Below, in pieces: positions 53,942 through 62,926 of a stretch of 64,000 nucleotides of DNA. The DNA is from CAZSBB01 sp964605235 (GTDB taxonomy: Bacteria; Planctomycetota; Phycisphaerae; Phycisphaerales; Phycisphaeraceae), in assembly GCA_964605235.1 (NCBI GenBank), contig CAZSBB010000019.1, positions 1 to 64,000 of the forward strand, read 5' to 3'. A program made the position numbers and the translations under genes. Numbering within the stretch: the first letter of the stretch is position 1; each line of letters begins with the position of its first letter. The notes under the pieces are model-generated. The model saw nothing but the letters and a program-made list of their open reading frames with translations, was not told where the DNA came from and did not search any database.

Positions 53942-53969
53942 TTGACTTGGCTCCGTTGCACGCTATCTT
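53942..53969 (+). promoter_or_regulatory. Sigma-70 promoter for the candidate small RNA
   Basis: TTGACT at 53942-53947 and TATCTT at 53964-53969, spaced 16 bases. Expected start about 53976. Confidence 0.65.
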
Positions 53970-53970
53970 T

Positions 53971-54053
53971 TAAGCAGAGTCAGTGATGACTCGCTTACAA
54001 CTTTGCCCCCGGAAGGGCTCGGTTCCACGTAATTGTGGACCGGGCCTTTTTTC
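53971..54053 (+). ncRNA. Candidate structured small RNA or attenuated leader
   Basis: Immediately after the promoter, TAAGCAGAGTCA-GTGA-TGACTCGCTTA forms an 11-base-pair stem with a single bulge and a GUGA (GNRA-type) tetraloop. About 18 unpaired bases follow. Then a 12-base-pair stem (54016-54028 with 54035-54046, one bulged U) is followed by six Us, an intrinsic terminator. Promoter, two stems and terminator in about 80 bases with no open reading frame is the pattern of a small RNA. Alternatively it is a leader that ends transcription before the gene at 54337. I recognise no Rfam family. Confidence 0.55.
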
Positions 54054-54336
54054 TTTTCCGAATTTCTTTCTGAATCCCGCGGCGACGCGCTGCGCCATGC
54101 TGTCGCCCAGCACCCGACGACTCGCGTCGTCGGCTCGGAGAGTCGTCGGGATCACCGGCCAGCACTGCATCCTCCGAGCCCCCGATGCCAGTCGGGGGAT
54201 GACGCAGCGCCGCACCAGCTCCCCTGACGTCGTCATGCCAAATCCGCCGCCAGCGCGCTCAATCCGCAAGTTTTCATCAGCGTGCAGGTTCCTTTTGCCG
54301 ACATTTAGGAGTAAAATGTCCACAAAGGAGCTTGTC

Positions 54337-54705
54337 ATGCAGAGCCTGCCGGAAATGGATGTGATCAAGCGTGCGTTGCGCAGCCAGATTTGCCCGCAAT
54401 GCCACGCCCGTCCCGCGGGCAGCGAACGGCTTTCGCCGGATCAGCCGCGCAGTTGCGAGCCGGGCTGTTCGATTTTCCTGCACCTGCCGCGGGTGCGTGA
54501 CATTGTGATGACGGTGCACGATCCGTCGCTCGGGCCGTATGAGCATGCGCTGGTGGAGAACGTCTGCGAGAAGTCGTGCGATGTCAGCGCCACGGCCGGC
54601 GATTTCTGCGCCGAGCGCAGCGTGCGGCGTTGCCCGCTGGCGACCTATGCCGGGCAGGTGGTGGAGGTGATCGAGCGCGTGCATGGCCGCAAGCACGCCG
54701 GCTGA
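54337..54705 (+). CDS. Small Cys-rich protein of unknown function
   Basis: About 122 residues with eight cysteines in four clusters: ICPQCHARP, SCEPGCSIF, NVCEKSCDV and DFCAERSVRRCPL. The first and second clusters (C-x2-C and C-x3-C) and the later CEKSCD suggest metal or Fe-S binding. No family is recognised. The ATG at 54337 has AAAGGAG six bases before it; another in-frame ATG at 54316 with AGGAG is also possible. It ends before a strong terminator. Confidence 0.7.
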   Translation: MQSLPEMDVIKRALRSQICPQCHARPAGSERLSPDQPRSCEPGCSIFLHLPRVRDIVMTVHDPSLGPYEHALVENVCEKSCDVSATAGDFCAERSVRRCPLATYAGQVVEVIERVHGRKHAG

Positions 54706-54748
54706 GGCGCGCCCGCGCGTTGGTATTTTTTCACGTCTGATTCCCTTG

Positions 54749-54777
54749 AGCCGCGTTGCGACAGCGCGGCTTTTTTT
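54749..54777 (+). terminator. Rho-independent terminator
   Basis: AGCCGCG (54749-54755), a 9-base loop, and CGCGGCT (54765-54771), then seven Ts. Closes the Cys-rich gene. Confidence 0.88.
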
Positions 54778-54935
54778 GTCGGCGTCGCCCGCCCATTGGC
54801 TAACCGCATTCCATCCCTCGGCTTTTTCCATTTCACAAATCGAAACTCCCCCGCACTTGCGGGCGTGCGTGGGCGCGACTGCCGATAAAATCAAAGTCCA
54901 TTTCCGAAATCCCAGCCGATCGAGAGGCTGGCTGT

Positions 54936-56327
54936 ATGAATCGTTCCGCGTCCAAACCGTCCCCCCGTAAAACCTCCAACCGCAAAACCAAGTCCACCTC
55001 GCCCCCGGCGCCCACGGCGGGCATCGCCAACGGCGACGTCGGCGGTGGCCTCTTCTCCGACGCCATCAAACGCCTCGATCAGGCGGCGGGCATCGCGCAG
55101 CTCGACCCCGAAGTCGTCGAACGCCTGCGCCATCCCAAAGCCATCCTGCAAGTCTCCATCCCCGTGCGCATGGACGACGGCTCGCTGCGCGTCTTCACCG
55201 GCTACCGCGTGCGCCACGACGACACCCGCGGCCCCACCAAGGGCGGCATCCGCTATCACCCGCAGGTCTCCCTCGATGAAGTCATGGCTCTCGCCTTCTG
55301 GATGACCTGCAAGTGCGCCGTGGTCAACATCCCCTACGGCGGCGCCAAGGGCGGCATCATCGTCAATCCCAAAGAACTCTCCCACCTGGAACTCGAGCGC
55401 CTGTCGCGCGGCTTCATCCAGCAAATGGCGGATTTCATCGGCCCGGACACCGACATCCCCGCCCCCGATGTCTACACCAACGCCCGCATCATGGGCTGGA
55501 TGATGAACGAGTACTCCACCATCCGCCGCCGCCACGAACCGGCGGTCATCACCGGCAAGCCCATTCCCCTGGGCGGCAGTCAGGGCCGCGATGACGCCAC
55601 CGGGCGCGGCGCGTACTACTGCCTCAAGGAACTCGAACGCCATCGCCGCTGGAAACCCAACGACATCACCGTCGCCGTGCAGGGCTTCGGCAACGCCGGC
55701 CAATCCGTCGCCCGCCTGCTCCATGCCGACGGGTACAAGGTCGTCGCCGTCAGCGATTCGCGCGGCGGCATCCACAGCCCGCAGGGCTTCGACATTCCCT
55801 CGCTCATCCGTTTCAAAAATGAAAACCGTCAGCTCAAGGCGGTCTACTGCAATGGCGCCCTGTGCGAAGCCGTCGAAGCGCAGCAGATCACCAACGAGGA
55901 ATTGCTGGAACTGAAAGTCGATGTGCTCATCCCGGCGGCGCTGGAAAATCAGATCATCGCCAGCAATGTCAAACGCATCCAGGCCCCGGTCATCGTGGAA
56001 GTCGCCAACGGCCCGACCAGCAGCGATGCCGACGCGTATCTCGCCAGCGCCAATAAGCTGGTGATCCCCGACATCCTCGCCAACGCCGGCGGCGTCACCG
56101 TCAGCTATTTCGAATGGGTGCAGAACCGTCAGGGCAACTACTGGACCGAGGAGGAAGTCAACGAACGCCTCCAGCGCATCATGGCCCGCGAGTTCAACAC
56201 CATCTACGACCTGGCCCTGGAGCGCCAGATCGACATGCGCACCGCAGCTTATGCCCAGGCGCTGCGCCGCATCGGCGAAGCCGTCGAAGTCGGCGGCACC
56301 CAACGCTACTTCCGCAGCACGGAGTGA
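54936..56327 (+). CDS. gdhA: Glutamate dehydrogenase (Glu/Leu/Phe/Val dehydrogenase)
   Basis: 463 residues. An unusual basic extension of about 35 residues (MNRSASKPSPRKTSNRKTKS) precedes the family core. Substrate-binding motifs are VRHDDTRGPTKGGIRYHP and IPYGGAKGGIIV with the catalytic Lys, followed by GPDTDIPAPDVYTN. The NAD domain has VAVQGFGNAGQSVARLL. IEVANGPTS-like VEVANGPTSSDAD and IPDILANAGGVTVSYFEWVQ end the core. It interconverts glutamate and 2-oxoglutarate plus ammonia. GAGAGG precedes the ATG. Confidence 0.95.
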   Translation: MNRSASKPSPRKTSNRKTKSTSPPAPTAGIANGDVGGGLFSDAIKRLDQAAGIAQLDPEVVERLRHPKAILQVSIPVRMDDGSLRVFTGYRVRHDDTRGPTKGGIRYHPQVSLDEVMALAFWMTCKCAVVNIPYGGAKGGIIVNPKELSHLELERLSRGFIQQMADFIGPDTDIPAPDVYTNARIMGWMMNEYSTIRRRHEPAVITGKPIPLGGSQGRDDATGRGAYYCLKELERHRRWKPNDITVAVQGFGNAGQSVARLLHADGYKVVAVSDSRGGIHSPQGFDIPSLIRFKNENRQLKAVYCNGALCEAVEAQQITNEELLELKVDVLIPAALENQIIASNVKRIQAPVIVEVANGPTSSDADAYLASANKLVIPDILANAGGVTVSYFEWVQNRQGNYWTEEEVNERLQRIMAREFNTIYDLALERQIDMRTAAYAQALRRIGEAVEVGGTQRYFRSTE

Positions 56328-56337
56328 AGCTTTTTTT

Positions 56338-56524
56338 GCCACGGATGAACACGGATAAACACGGATGAAGAGATAAGGCAGAGGAAGAACCCAGCAGAAT
56401 AAGCTTCATTCAAACATTGAAGCCGCGGATGAGCGCAGCGAATCCGGGGGTCCAGCGAGAACTACACTCCCCCGCGCTCATCCGCGGCTTTTCTCTCTCT
56501 GCATATCCGTGTTCATCCGTGGCA
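56338..56524. repeat. Composite nested inverted repeat (families C and G)
   Basis: Outer arms: CCACGGATGAACACGGATAA (56339-56358) and TATCCGTGTTCATCCGTGGC (56504-56523). Inner arms: GCCGCGGATGAGCGCAGCGA (56422-56441) and CGCTCATCCGCGGC (56475-56488). The two families lie one inside the other. Located between gdhA and a convergent SDR gene, so may end transcription from both sides. Confidence 0.8.
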
Positions 56525-56535
56525 AAAACTGCTGC

Positions 56536-57327
56536 TCACAGCCGCCGCAGATGAAACCCGCCATCGACATCCAGCACCTGCCCGGTGGAGTACGGCAGCA
56601 GGCCCTGCGCGATCGCCACCACGGCTTTGGCGATGTCCTCGGGCTGACCCCAGCGCGGGATGGGCAGCAGGTCTTCCTCGAAAATCAGTTTGTCGTACTT
56701 CGCTTTCACCGGGCCGGTCATGTCGGTTTCAATGACGCCGGGTCGGATTTCGTAGACGTTGATGCCTTCCTTCGCCAGCCGGGCCGCGAACAGTTGCGTC
56801 AGCATGGCGATGCCGGCTTTGGACAGGCAGTACTCGCCGCGGTTGATGCTGGCGGTGTAGGCGCTGATGGAGCTGATGTTGATGATCGCCGGCCGGCAGG
56901 CGTCGTCGTAATCTCCGCGCCGGTCAATCATGTGCTGAGCGACCAGCTGCGTGAGGAAGAAGGGACCTTTGAGGTTGGTGTCCATCACGGTGTCGTAGCT
57001 TTCCTCGCCGGTCTCCAGCAGATCAGCGCGAACCTTGGGCGCCACGCCCGCGTTGTTCACCAGCAGGTCGATGCTGCCGAAGCGTTCTTCCGCTTCGCGC
57101 ACCAGTCGCTGCCGATCGGCGGTGCTCCCGATGTCCGCCTGCACCGCCAGCGCCTGGCCCCCGCCGTCCTCCACCAGATTCACCGTGCGATTGGCGGCCT
57201 CGGCGTTGGCGGCATAGTTGATCACCACATTGCACCGTGCCGCCCCCAGCGCCGTCGCCACCGCTCTGCCAATGCCCCGGCTCGCCCCGGTCACAATCGC
57301 TGTCCGTTTCATTCCGCCCTGCGTCAT
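56536..57327 (-). CDS. Short-chain dehydrogenase/reductase (FabG-like)
   Basis: 263 residues. Cofactor loop VTGASRGIGRAVATALGAA, NNAG, catalytic Ser in INISSIS, and YCLSK with Tyr and Lys. C-terminal STGQVLDVDGGFHLRRL. Features like IRPGVIETDM fit the 3-oxoacyl-ACP reductase-type SDRs, but substrate cannot be told. The ATG at 57327 has GGAG upstream; ATG at 57312 is also plausible. Start distance to the PQQ gene is short (73 bases). Confidence 0.87.
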   Translation of the reverse strand: MTQGGMKRTAIVTGASRGIGRAVATALGAARCNVVINYAANAEAANRTVNLVEDGGGQALAVQADIGSTADRQRLVREAEERFGSIDLLVNNAGVAPKVRADLLETGEESYDTVMDTNLKGPFFLTQLVAQHMIDRRGDYDDACRPAIINISSISAYTASINRGEYCLSKAGIAMLTQLFAARLAKEGINVYEIRPGVIETDMTGPVKAKYDKLIFEEDLLPIPRWGQPEDIAKAVVAIAQGLLPYSTGQVLDVDGGFHLRRL

Positions 57328-57399
57328 GGCTGTGCTTCTCCAGCGGGATTGCGCTTGTTCCGCAGCGCGCGGAGCGCCGCAGCGCTGCAACATACCGCG

Positions 57400-60300
57400 C
57401 TACCGGCCGGCGTGTTCGACCACGATGGTGTGGCTGGGTGACGACATCACCACCTTGCCCCCCAGCAGCACGCACAGCTCGGGAATCAGCCGACCTTCCA
57501 CCGGCGCGAGCAACTGCTCCGCGATGATGCGCCCCGTCTGCCGTTCCAGCACGAACAGCGCGTAACCCTCGGCGGTCGGCTCGGGCGCGGCATCGCCCTG
57601 GGGCAACTCCAGCGGCCCGACGATCATCGCCCCATCCTCCACCACCACATCCCTCGGCAGCACCGCCGGCCCACCGAGCGCACGCGGCGGATGCCCGCCT
57701 GCCGCACCGCCGGGATTGCCCAGCGCGACCGGATTACCGGGGGCATTCGCCCGGCTGACCAACACCACATGCTGTTCCGCCACCAACTGGCTGATGACCC
57801 GACGGTAATCACTGCTGAGCGCATCGCGCCACAACAGATGGCCCTGCTCATCGAGCGCCAGCGCCTGCTCCTGACTGAGCACCAGCCACAGCCCGCCGAC
57901 CTGTTCGATCATCAAGCCGCGTCCGTCCGTCAGCGAAGGGCCGAAGGTGCGCAGCGTTCGGCCGTCGGTGGCGTCCAGCAGCAGCAGGTTGCCGTTGTCC
58001 TTGCGGATCACCAGATAATTGCCCGCCACCTTCACGAACGGAGCTGGCATCTGTCCCGACAGCGGCAGCCGCCAGATGACCTGCCCCTGGCGCACATCAT
58101 GCGCTGCGATCTGACTGTTGGTCAGGTAGATCAAACGTTCGTCGCCGCTGAGTCCCACCCACACGATGGGGCTGCGCTCCTCCACCACTTCGATCACGCG
58201 CTGCCCGGTGGCGGGATCAACCACCTGAATGGAGCCCGACTGCGTTTCGTTCTCCGGCCCGACATCGCCCGCCAGCAGCAATGTCTGCTCATCCAGCGCC
58301 ATCTGCCGCAGGGTGGTGAAGTCAAAGAAATGCTGCCACAGCACGCGCCCGCTGGCGCGCTCCAGCGCCAGCACCCGGCCGGTCGGGTCGGCGATCACCA
58401 CCTGACTGGCGTTGGCGGCGGTCCACGCCGGCGGCTCCTCCGGCGCGGGGGCGGCGCGGCCCAGCAGCAATTGAATGTTGCCCGGATTGAGCATCTCCTC
58501 AAACTGCCGTTGCGCCAGCGGCCGGGCCTGGTCGCGTTGCTGCGGATCGCCCACGCCTTCAAGCAGGGCATCGACATCGACCAGTTCCCAACTCGGCGCA
58601 CCATCGCGCATTTGCCGGGCTTCGAGCAGTTTTTCGCCATGGTAGTAGAGCAGCAGTTGATCGCCATCGGCGCGCAGCAGCGTGACATTGGGCAGCGGCA
58701 ACTCACAGGTCCACAGTTGCGCCAGCGTCTGCACCTCAAACGCGCGCAGCCGCAGCCCCGCCTGGGTGATGATGATCTCCGCCGGCGGCGCGCCGTCACG
58801 CGGCAGCAGCAGGCGCCCCGGCAATGCCGCGGCGCGATCCAGCGGCAGCGTCAACTGCGGCAACTGCGCCTCGCGCACCACCTGCGTGCCCAGCCGCCCC
58901 AACCAATCCGCCAGGCTGCGCGGCCGACCGTCGACCAGCGGCGCCTGCTGCGGATGATCGCGCTGCAACTGCCGCAGCCAGCGCGCGGCGCGGGTGGGTT
59001 GGCCGGCGTCTTCACAGCTTAGCGCCAAGGCGCCGGCAATCGCCCCGCGCAACTGGGCGCGCGGGCCGGCGTCGTGGTAGGCGCGAATCAGCAGGCTCCC
59101 CGCCCGGTCATGCGCGCCTTGCTGCGCCAGCCGCTGCCCCGCGTGGTACAGCGCTGCCGGGCTGGCGGCCGCGGTGGGGTATTGCTCCGCCAGCGCCACC
59201 AGCGGGTCAGCACCGGCCGCCGGATCGCCGAGCAGTTCCGTCAGGCGCTGCTGGGCGGTCAGTTCATAGGTGTCGCGCAGTTCGGGTTGGGCTTCGAGCA
59301 GGCGAGTGATGAGCAGGCGCGCTTCCAGCCGCGCCTGCCGCGCCCCGCTGCCGTGCTGGAACAGCTGGGCCGCCAGTTGCGGGTCCGCCAGCACGCTCTG
59401 GTAATGGTCCAGGGCATCGCCGCCGCGCCCGCTCGCCTGCTGGAAGCGGCCGGCGGCAAGTTGGTACGCCACTTCATCCGCCGGGGTGCGCGCCAGCGAC
59501 GCCAGCCGATCGAACAGCGCCTGGCGCAGCTCCGCGCCGGCGTTGAGCAGGCTCAGGTACGGGCCGCGCCGGGTGTCGCTGTCGGGCAGGCTTTCCGGAT
59601 CCGCCAGGGCGCGCACTTGTCGGAACAGTTCACGATGCAGCGCCTGCAGCGCGGAGGTGAGTTCCTCGCTGCGCTGGCGCAGGCGCGTCTGATCCCAGGC
59701 GCTGATGGCGGCATCCACCGCATCGAGCATGTCCGACCACTGCTGCCGCTGGGCCGCCAGGTGCGCCAAGGCGAGCGCCGGCTGCGGGTCATCCGGGCGC
59801 GCCGCCACCTGGGCGAGCAGTTGCTTCCGCGCCTGTTCCCAGGTCATGAGCATCTGCAGGCCCTGCGCGTCGGCGATCAGCAATTGCTGCTTGCCCAGCA
59901 GCAGGTTGCCCCCGGCCTCCAGCGGCTGACGCTGACGCACGGCGCCGTCGCGCAGGTCGATGGTCAGCAGTTCGTGCGCCCGCGCCAGCAGCAACTGTTC
60001 GCCCACCACGCAGGGCGCTCCCGCCAGCGCGCCCGGCTCATCCGGCGCGGCAGGCATCTCCCAGCGCGGCGCCAGCGTCTGGGCATCGAGCAAACGCAGC
60101 CCCGCGCCATACACCAGCAGGCCGTGGGGCGTGAGCAGCATCTGGTCATCCCCGCGCCAGTTGGCGACCAGCACCCGCTGCAGCACGCCGGTGTCCGGGT
60201 CCAGCAGCAACGGGCCCTGCGCTTCGCGCGCGGATATCACCAGTAAGCCAGCGGGCAGCCGCAACGGAGCGGGCAACTGGCTGGCGGACCACAACTGGCG

Positions 60301-61836
60301 CACCACCGGCATGCGGCGCGGATCAGGCTTCTCGCCGCCGAGCACGCGCAACCAGCGCACCGCGCCATCGCGGGCATTCAGCGCGGCAACCGCGCCTAGC
60401 CCGTCATTGACGTACAACTGCCCGTCCGCCAGCGTCAGCGCGCCCAGCGTGGCGCCGGCGCTGCCGGTGGCGGCGGTGCTCGCCAGGTTGCGTTTCCAGA
60501 CCAGACTGCCGTCGCGCCGGTCCAGAGCGATGACGTAGGAACTGTGAAAACCCGACTGCTGGCTGCGGCGAATCAGGGCATACACCCGCAGGGCATCGAC
60601 CGCCGGCGTGCCGTGAAAAAACGCCGTGTCGAGCGTTTCATCCAACTGCCGCGGCTCCACGCGCCAGCGGGCGACGCCGTCGCGCTGCGCCAGGCAACTG
60701 AGCCAGGTGTGATGCATTTTGAGCCGCCAGCCGAAGCGGTTGTTGGAGACGCGCCCGACGATGGTGTACAGCTCGCCATCGGCGGGGGCGACGCCCCGAG
60801 CGTCGGCGATCCACTGATTGGCGGACGCCAGATTGCCCAGCACCGCGCGGAGGTCGACCTCGCGCGGCGCGTGCCGCCAGCGCAAACGTCCACTGACCGC
60901 ATCGAGCGCCGTGACCACGCGCCCGTCGTTGACCACCAGCAGGTCGCCCACCAGCGCCGGCAGCAGGTTGTCGTCCAACGTGGAGCGCGGCCGCTCCATG
61001 CCGCGCGGCCCGGCATGGCTCGTGTCACCCTCCTGACGCAGCACCAGCGTCCACAACGACTCACCGAGCTGGCCCGGTGGAACGGCAGCGTCGGCGACGG
61101 ACTGGCCCACCTGCACCACGGCCGGCAACTGCGGGCGCGCCAGCTGCTGCTGCCACTGCGCCAACTGCGCCAGCTCGGCGTCGGCGTGCAGGGCGCGTAA
61201 CCGCACCCGCGCCGCCTCCAGCGCCGCGGGTTCGGCGCCGAACAAGCCGCACGCCCCCGCCAGCAAACTGTAGCGGCGCTCAAACGCCGGCAAATCCGGA
61301 TGCTGCCGCAGCGCCCGCAGCAGGCCGGCGGCATCCTCCAGCGCGCCTTCCTCGAGCAGCATCGCCGCCAGGTCCAGCGCCCCGGCCGCCCCGCTGGGCG
61401 TGAGCCAGTAGCGGGTGGTCAGGTCCGCGAGCTGGGCGCGCCGGGCATCGGGCGCGGCGGGCAGTTGCGCGAGCAAGCGCTGCGCCGCCGGCTCGTACTG
61501 CTGGCGATAGCTTGCCAGCAGCGCGGGGTGGTTCGCCAGCAGGCGCCAGACGGTGGTGGTGAGGTCTTCGTGCAGGTCGGCTTTGGCGGGGTGCAGCTTG
61601 CGGCCGTATTGCTCGAGCGCCTGCTGATACTTGCCCACCGCCTCACTGGTGCGCTGCTGCCCGAGCAGATGCTCCGCTTCGTTGAGCAGATCGACCGCGG
61701 CGGGCGAGTCATCCAGGTAGACCGGCGTGACGGCGAAATCGACATCCGCGCCGCCCCGGCTCAAGCCCACCCACCACACCAGCGCCGCCAGCAACGACGG
61801 GAGCAAGCGGCCAGCAGTGCAGCGGAAAGTGTGCAT
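57400..61836 (-). CDS. Large secreted protein with two PQQ-like beta-propellers
   Basis: 1478 residues. It begins with a signal peptide (LLPSLLAALVWWVGLSRGGA). Residues 30-260 are helical TPR-like (AVDLLNEAEHLLGQQRTSEA, GKYQQALEQYG). A first beta-propeller (about 270-660) shows repeated VTALDAVSGRLRWRH, VIALDRRDGSLVWKRNL and VAALNARDGAVRWLRVL. A helical middle follows (about 670-1030). The second propeller (about 1080-1478) has VLALERASGRVLWQHFFD, AAHDVRQGQVIWRLPLSG and FVLERQTGRIIAEQLLAP. Such proteins are widespread and poorly known in Planctomycetes; no enzyme activity can be stated. Confidence 0.85.
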   Translation of the reverse strand: MHTFRCTAGRLLPSLLAALVWWVGLSRGGADVDFAVTPVYLDDSPAAVDLLNEAEHLLGQQRTSEAVGKYQQALEQYGRKLHPAKADLHEDLTTTVWRLLANHPALLASYRQQYEPAAQRLLAQLPAAPDARRAQLADLTTRYWLTPSGAAGALDLAAMLLEEGALEDAAGLLRALRQHPDLPAFERRYSLLAGACGLFGAEPAALEAARVRLRALHADAELAQLAQWQQQLARPQLPAVVQVGQSVADAAVPPGQLGESLWTLVLRQEGDTSHAGPRGMERPRSTLDDNLLPALVGDLLVVNDGRVVTALDAVSGRLRWRHAPREVDLRAVLGNLASANQWIADARGVAPADGELYTIVGRVSNNRFGWRLKMHHTWLSCLAQRDGVARWRVEPRQLDETLDTAFFHGTPAVDALRVYALIRRSQQSGFHSSYVIALDRRDGSLVWKRNLASTAATGSAGATLGALTLADGQLYVNDGLGAVAALNARDGAVRWLRVLGGEKPDPRRMPVVRQLWSASQLPAPLRLPAGLLVISAREAQGPLLLDPDTGVLQRVLVANWRGDDQMLLTPHGLLVYGAGLRLLDAQTLAPRWEMPAAPDEPGALAGAPCVVGEQLLLARAHELLTIDLRDGAVRQRQPLEAGGNLLLGKQQLLIADAQGLQMLMTWEQARKQLLAQVAARPDDPQPALALAHLAAQRQQWSDMLDAVDAAISAWDQTRLRQRSEELTSALQALHRELFRQVRALADPESLPDSDTRRGPYLSLLNAGAELRQALFDRLASLARTPADEVAYQLAAGRFQQASGRGGDALDHYQSVLADPQLAAQLFQHGSGARQARLEARLLITRLLEAQPELRDTYELTAQQRLTELLGDPAAGADPLVALAEQYPTAAASPAALYHAGQRLAQQGAHDRAGSLLIRAYHDAGPRAQLRGAIAGALALSCEDAGQPTRAARWLRQLQRDHPQQAPLVDGRPRSLADWLGRLGTQVVREAQLPQLTLPLDRAAALPGRLLLPRDGAPPAEIIITQAGLRLRAFEVQTLAQLWTCELPLPNVTLLRADGDQLLLYYHGEKLLEARQMRDGAPSWELVDVDALLEGVGDPQQRDQARPLAQRQFEEMLNPGNIQLLLGRAAPAPEEPPAWTAANASQVVIADPTGRVLALERASGRVLWQHFFDFTTLRQMALDEQTLLLAGDVGPENETQSGSIQVVDPATGQRVIEVVEERSPIVWVGLSGDERLIYLTNSQIAAHDVRQGQVIWRLPLSGQMPAPFVKVAGNYLVIRKDNGNLLLLDATDGRTLRTFGPSLTDGRGLMIEQVGGLWLVLSQEQALALDEQGHLLWRDALSSDYRRVISQLVAEQHVVLVSRANAPGNPVALGNPGGAAGGHPPRALGGPAVLPRDVVVEDGAMIVGPLELPQGDAAPEPTAEGYALFVLERQTGRIIAEQLLAPVEGRLIPELCVLLGGKVVMSSPSHTIVVEHAGR

Positions 61837-62023
61837 GGCAGGATTCTAGGCCCCGGAGGCCGAAACCGCATCGGAAAATGCCCGCCTGGTCGTCCGATAA
61901 GCAGTGATACATCCAGGAAGCGGTGTTCAGCATTGGGCAGGTGTTGGCGCGGCGGCGGGTGTACCGATCTAGCTTTGACGCCGGCTTGTCGACGCCGTCT
62001 GCCGAATCACGATGGGAGCAGCC

Positions 62024-62899
62024 ATGGAACGCGCCAACACCGCAGCGTCTTCGGAAACCGCCGCCGCTCTCCCGGCGGAAGTGCGTGAACTGCTGGCGTG
62101 GTGTGATGATCAACCGGCGGCCCGGCAGGCGGCGGCTTCGGTGGATGTCGAGCCGCGCCCCTCCCGGCTGGTGCGCCCCGCGGCGTGGCGGTTGTGGGCG
62201 GCAATGCTGGTGGTGGCGCTGCTGCTGGGACTGAAGCTCAGTGAGTTGCAACTGACCACCACGCACGCGCTGGCGCTGCCTCCGCCGGGTCAGCCGCTGA
62301 TGGCGCTGGAGGAACAGGTGATCGCCCCCGCCCCGACGCCGACGGTGGTGATTCTCGGCAGCGGTCCGGTGCGCGCGGCGGTGCAGGCGCGGCAACTGGA
62401 AGATGAGTTGGGATTGCCCGTGGGTTCGGTGCTGAATCTGGGCATGTCGGCCGGCAGCGCCAGTGACGCGCTGACGCTGTACGAACGCAACCGCTCCAAG
62501 CTGCAACAGGCGCGCTGGCTGGTGGTGGCGGTCGATGGCTGGGACCTGCAAACAACCGAAAGCGTGACGACCCCGGCGGCTGACCGGCCGGCGCTGGAGA
62601 AACTCGTCGCGCTGGCGCAAGCCGACGGCCTGCAGGTGGCGGCACTGCAAACGCCCACGCGCCCGGCAGCGGCGGATGAATTGATTGAGCCGACGAACAC
62701 GAGCCGACGGCAAACGCTGGGCGCCGTGCCGTTCTGGTGCTTTCCCACCGGCGCGGAAGCGGACATTCCCGCGCAATGCTTCGATCCCGCTGGTCAACTG
62801 ACTGCAGCGGGCGCGGCGCGATTCACCTGTCGCCTGGCGGATCTGCTGAGTCTGCCGCAGGCCGATGAGCAGCCCACGCGCGTCGCGCGCAGCAACTGA
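62024..62899 (+). CDS. Single-TM membrane protein, SGNH-hydrolase-like
   Basis: 291 residues. A cytosolic stretch of about 60 residues leads into one TM helix (LWAAMLVVALLLGLKLSEL). The extracytoplasmic part, TVVILGSGPVRAAVQA then LNLGMSAGSASDALTLYERN, followed by RWLVVAVDGWDLQ, resembles the opening strand and loops of SGNH/AlgX-like proteins, but the Ser of the G-x-S motif appears as Gly (LGSG), so it may be inactive. GGGAG lies 5 bases before ATG 62024. Function unknown. Confidence 0.6.
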   Translation: MERANTAASSETAAALPAEVRELLAWCDDQPAARQAAASVDVEPRPSRLVRPAAWRLWAAMLVVALLLGLKLSELQLTTTHALALPPPGQPLMALEEQVIAPAPTPTVVILGSGPVRAAVQARQLEDELGLPVGSVLNLGMSAGSASDALTLYERNRSKLQQARWLVVAVDGWDLQTTESVTTPAADRPALEKLVALAQADGLQVAALQTPTRPAAADELIEPTNTSRRQTLGAVPFWCFPTGAEADIPAQCFDPAGQLTAAGAARFTCRLADLLSLPQADEQPTRVARSN

Positions 62900-62926
62900 C
62901 GCAGGACGTAACGGCGAGCTGCAGCA

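Larger units (their letters stand above)
53826..54336. other. Intergenic region with a promoter, structured RNA and hairpins
   Basis: No protein gene is supported in this 511-base gap, although a frame is open from 53983. It holds a good sigma-70 promoter (53942-53969), a hairpin with a GNRA tetraloop (53971-53997), a terminator hairpin plus U-tract (54016-54052), and further short hairpins at about 54110-54140 (CGACGACTCGCGTCGTCGG). Two ribosome-binding sites precede the next gene. Confidence 0.6.

Noticed and set aside
53983..54336. N-terminal extension of the Cys-rich gene
   Set aside because: The open frame runs through the candidate RNA and its terminator, has no ribosome-binding site, and resembles no protein.
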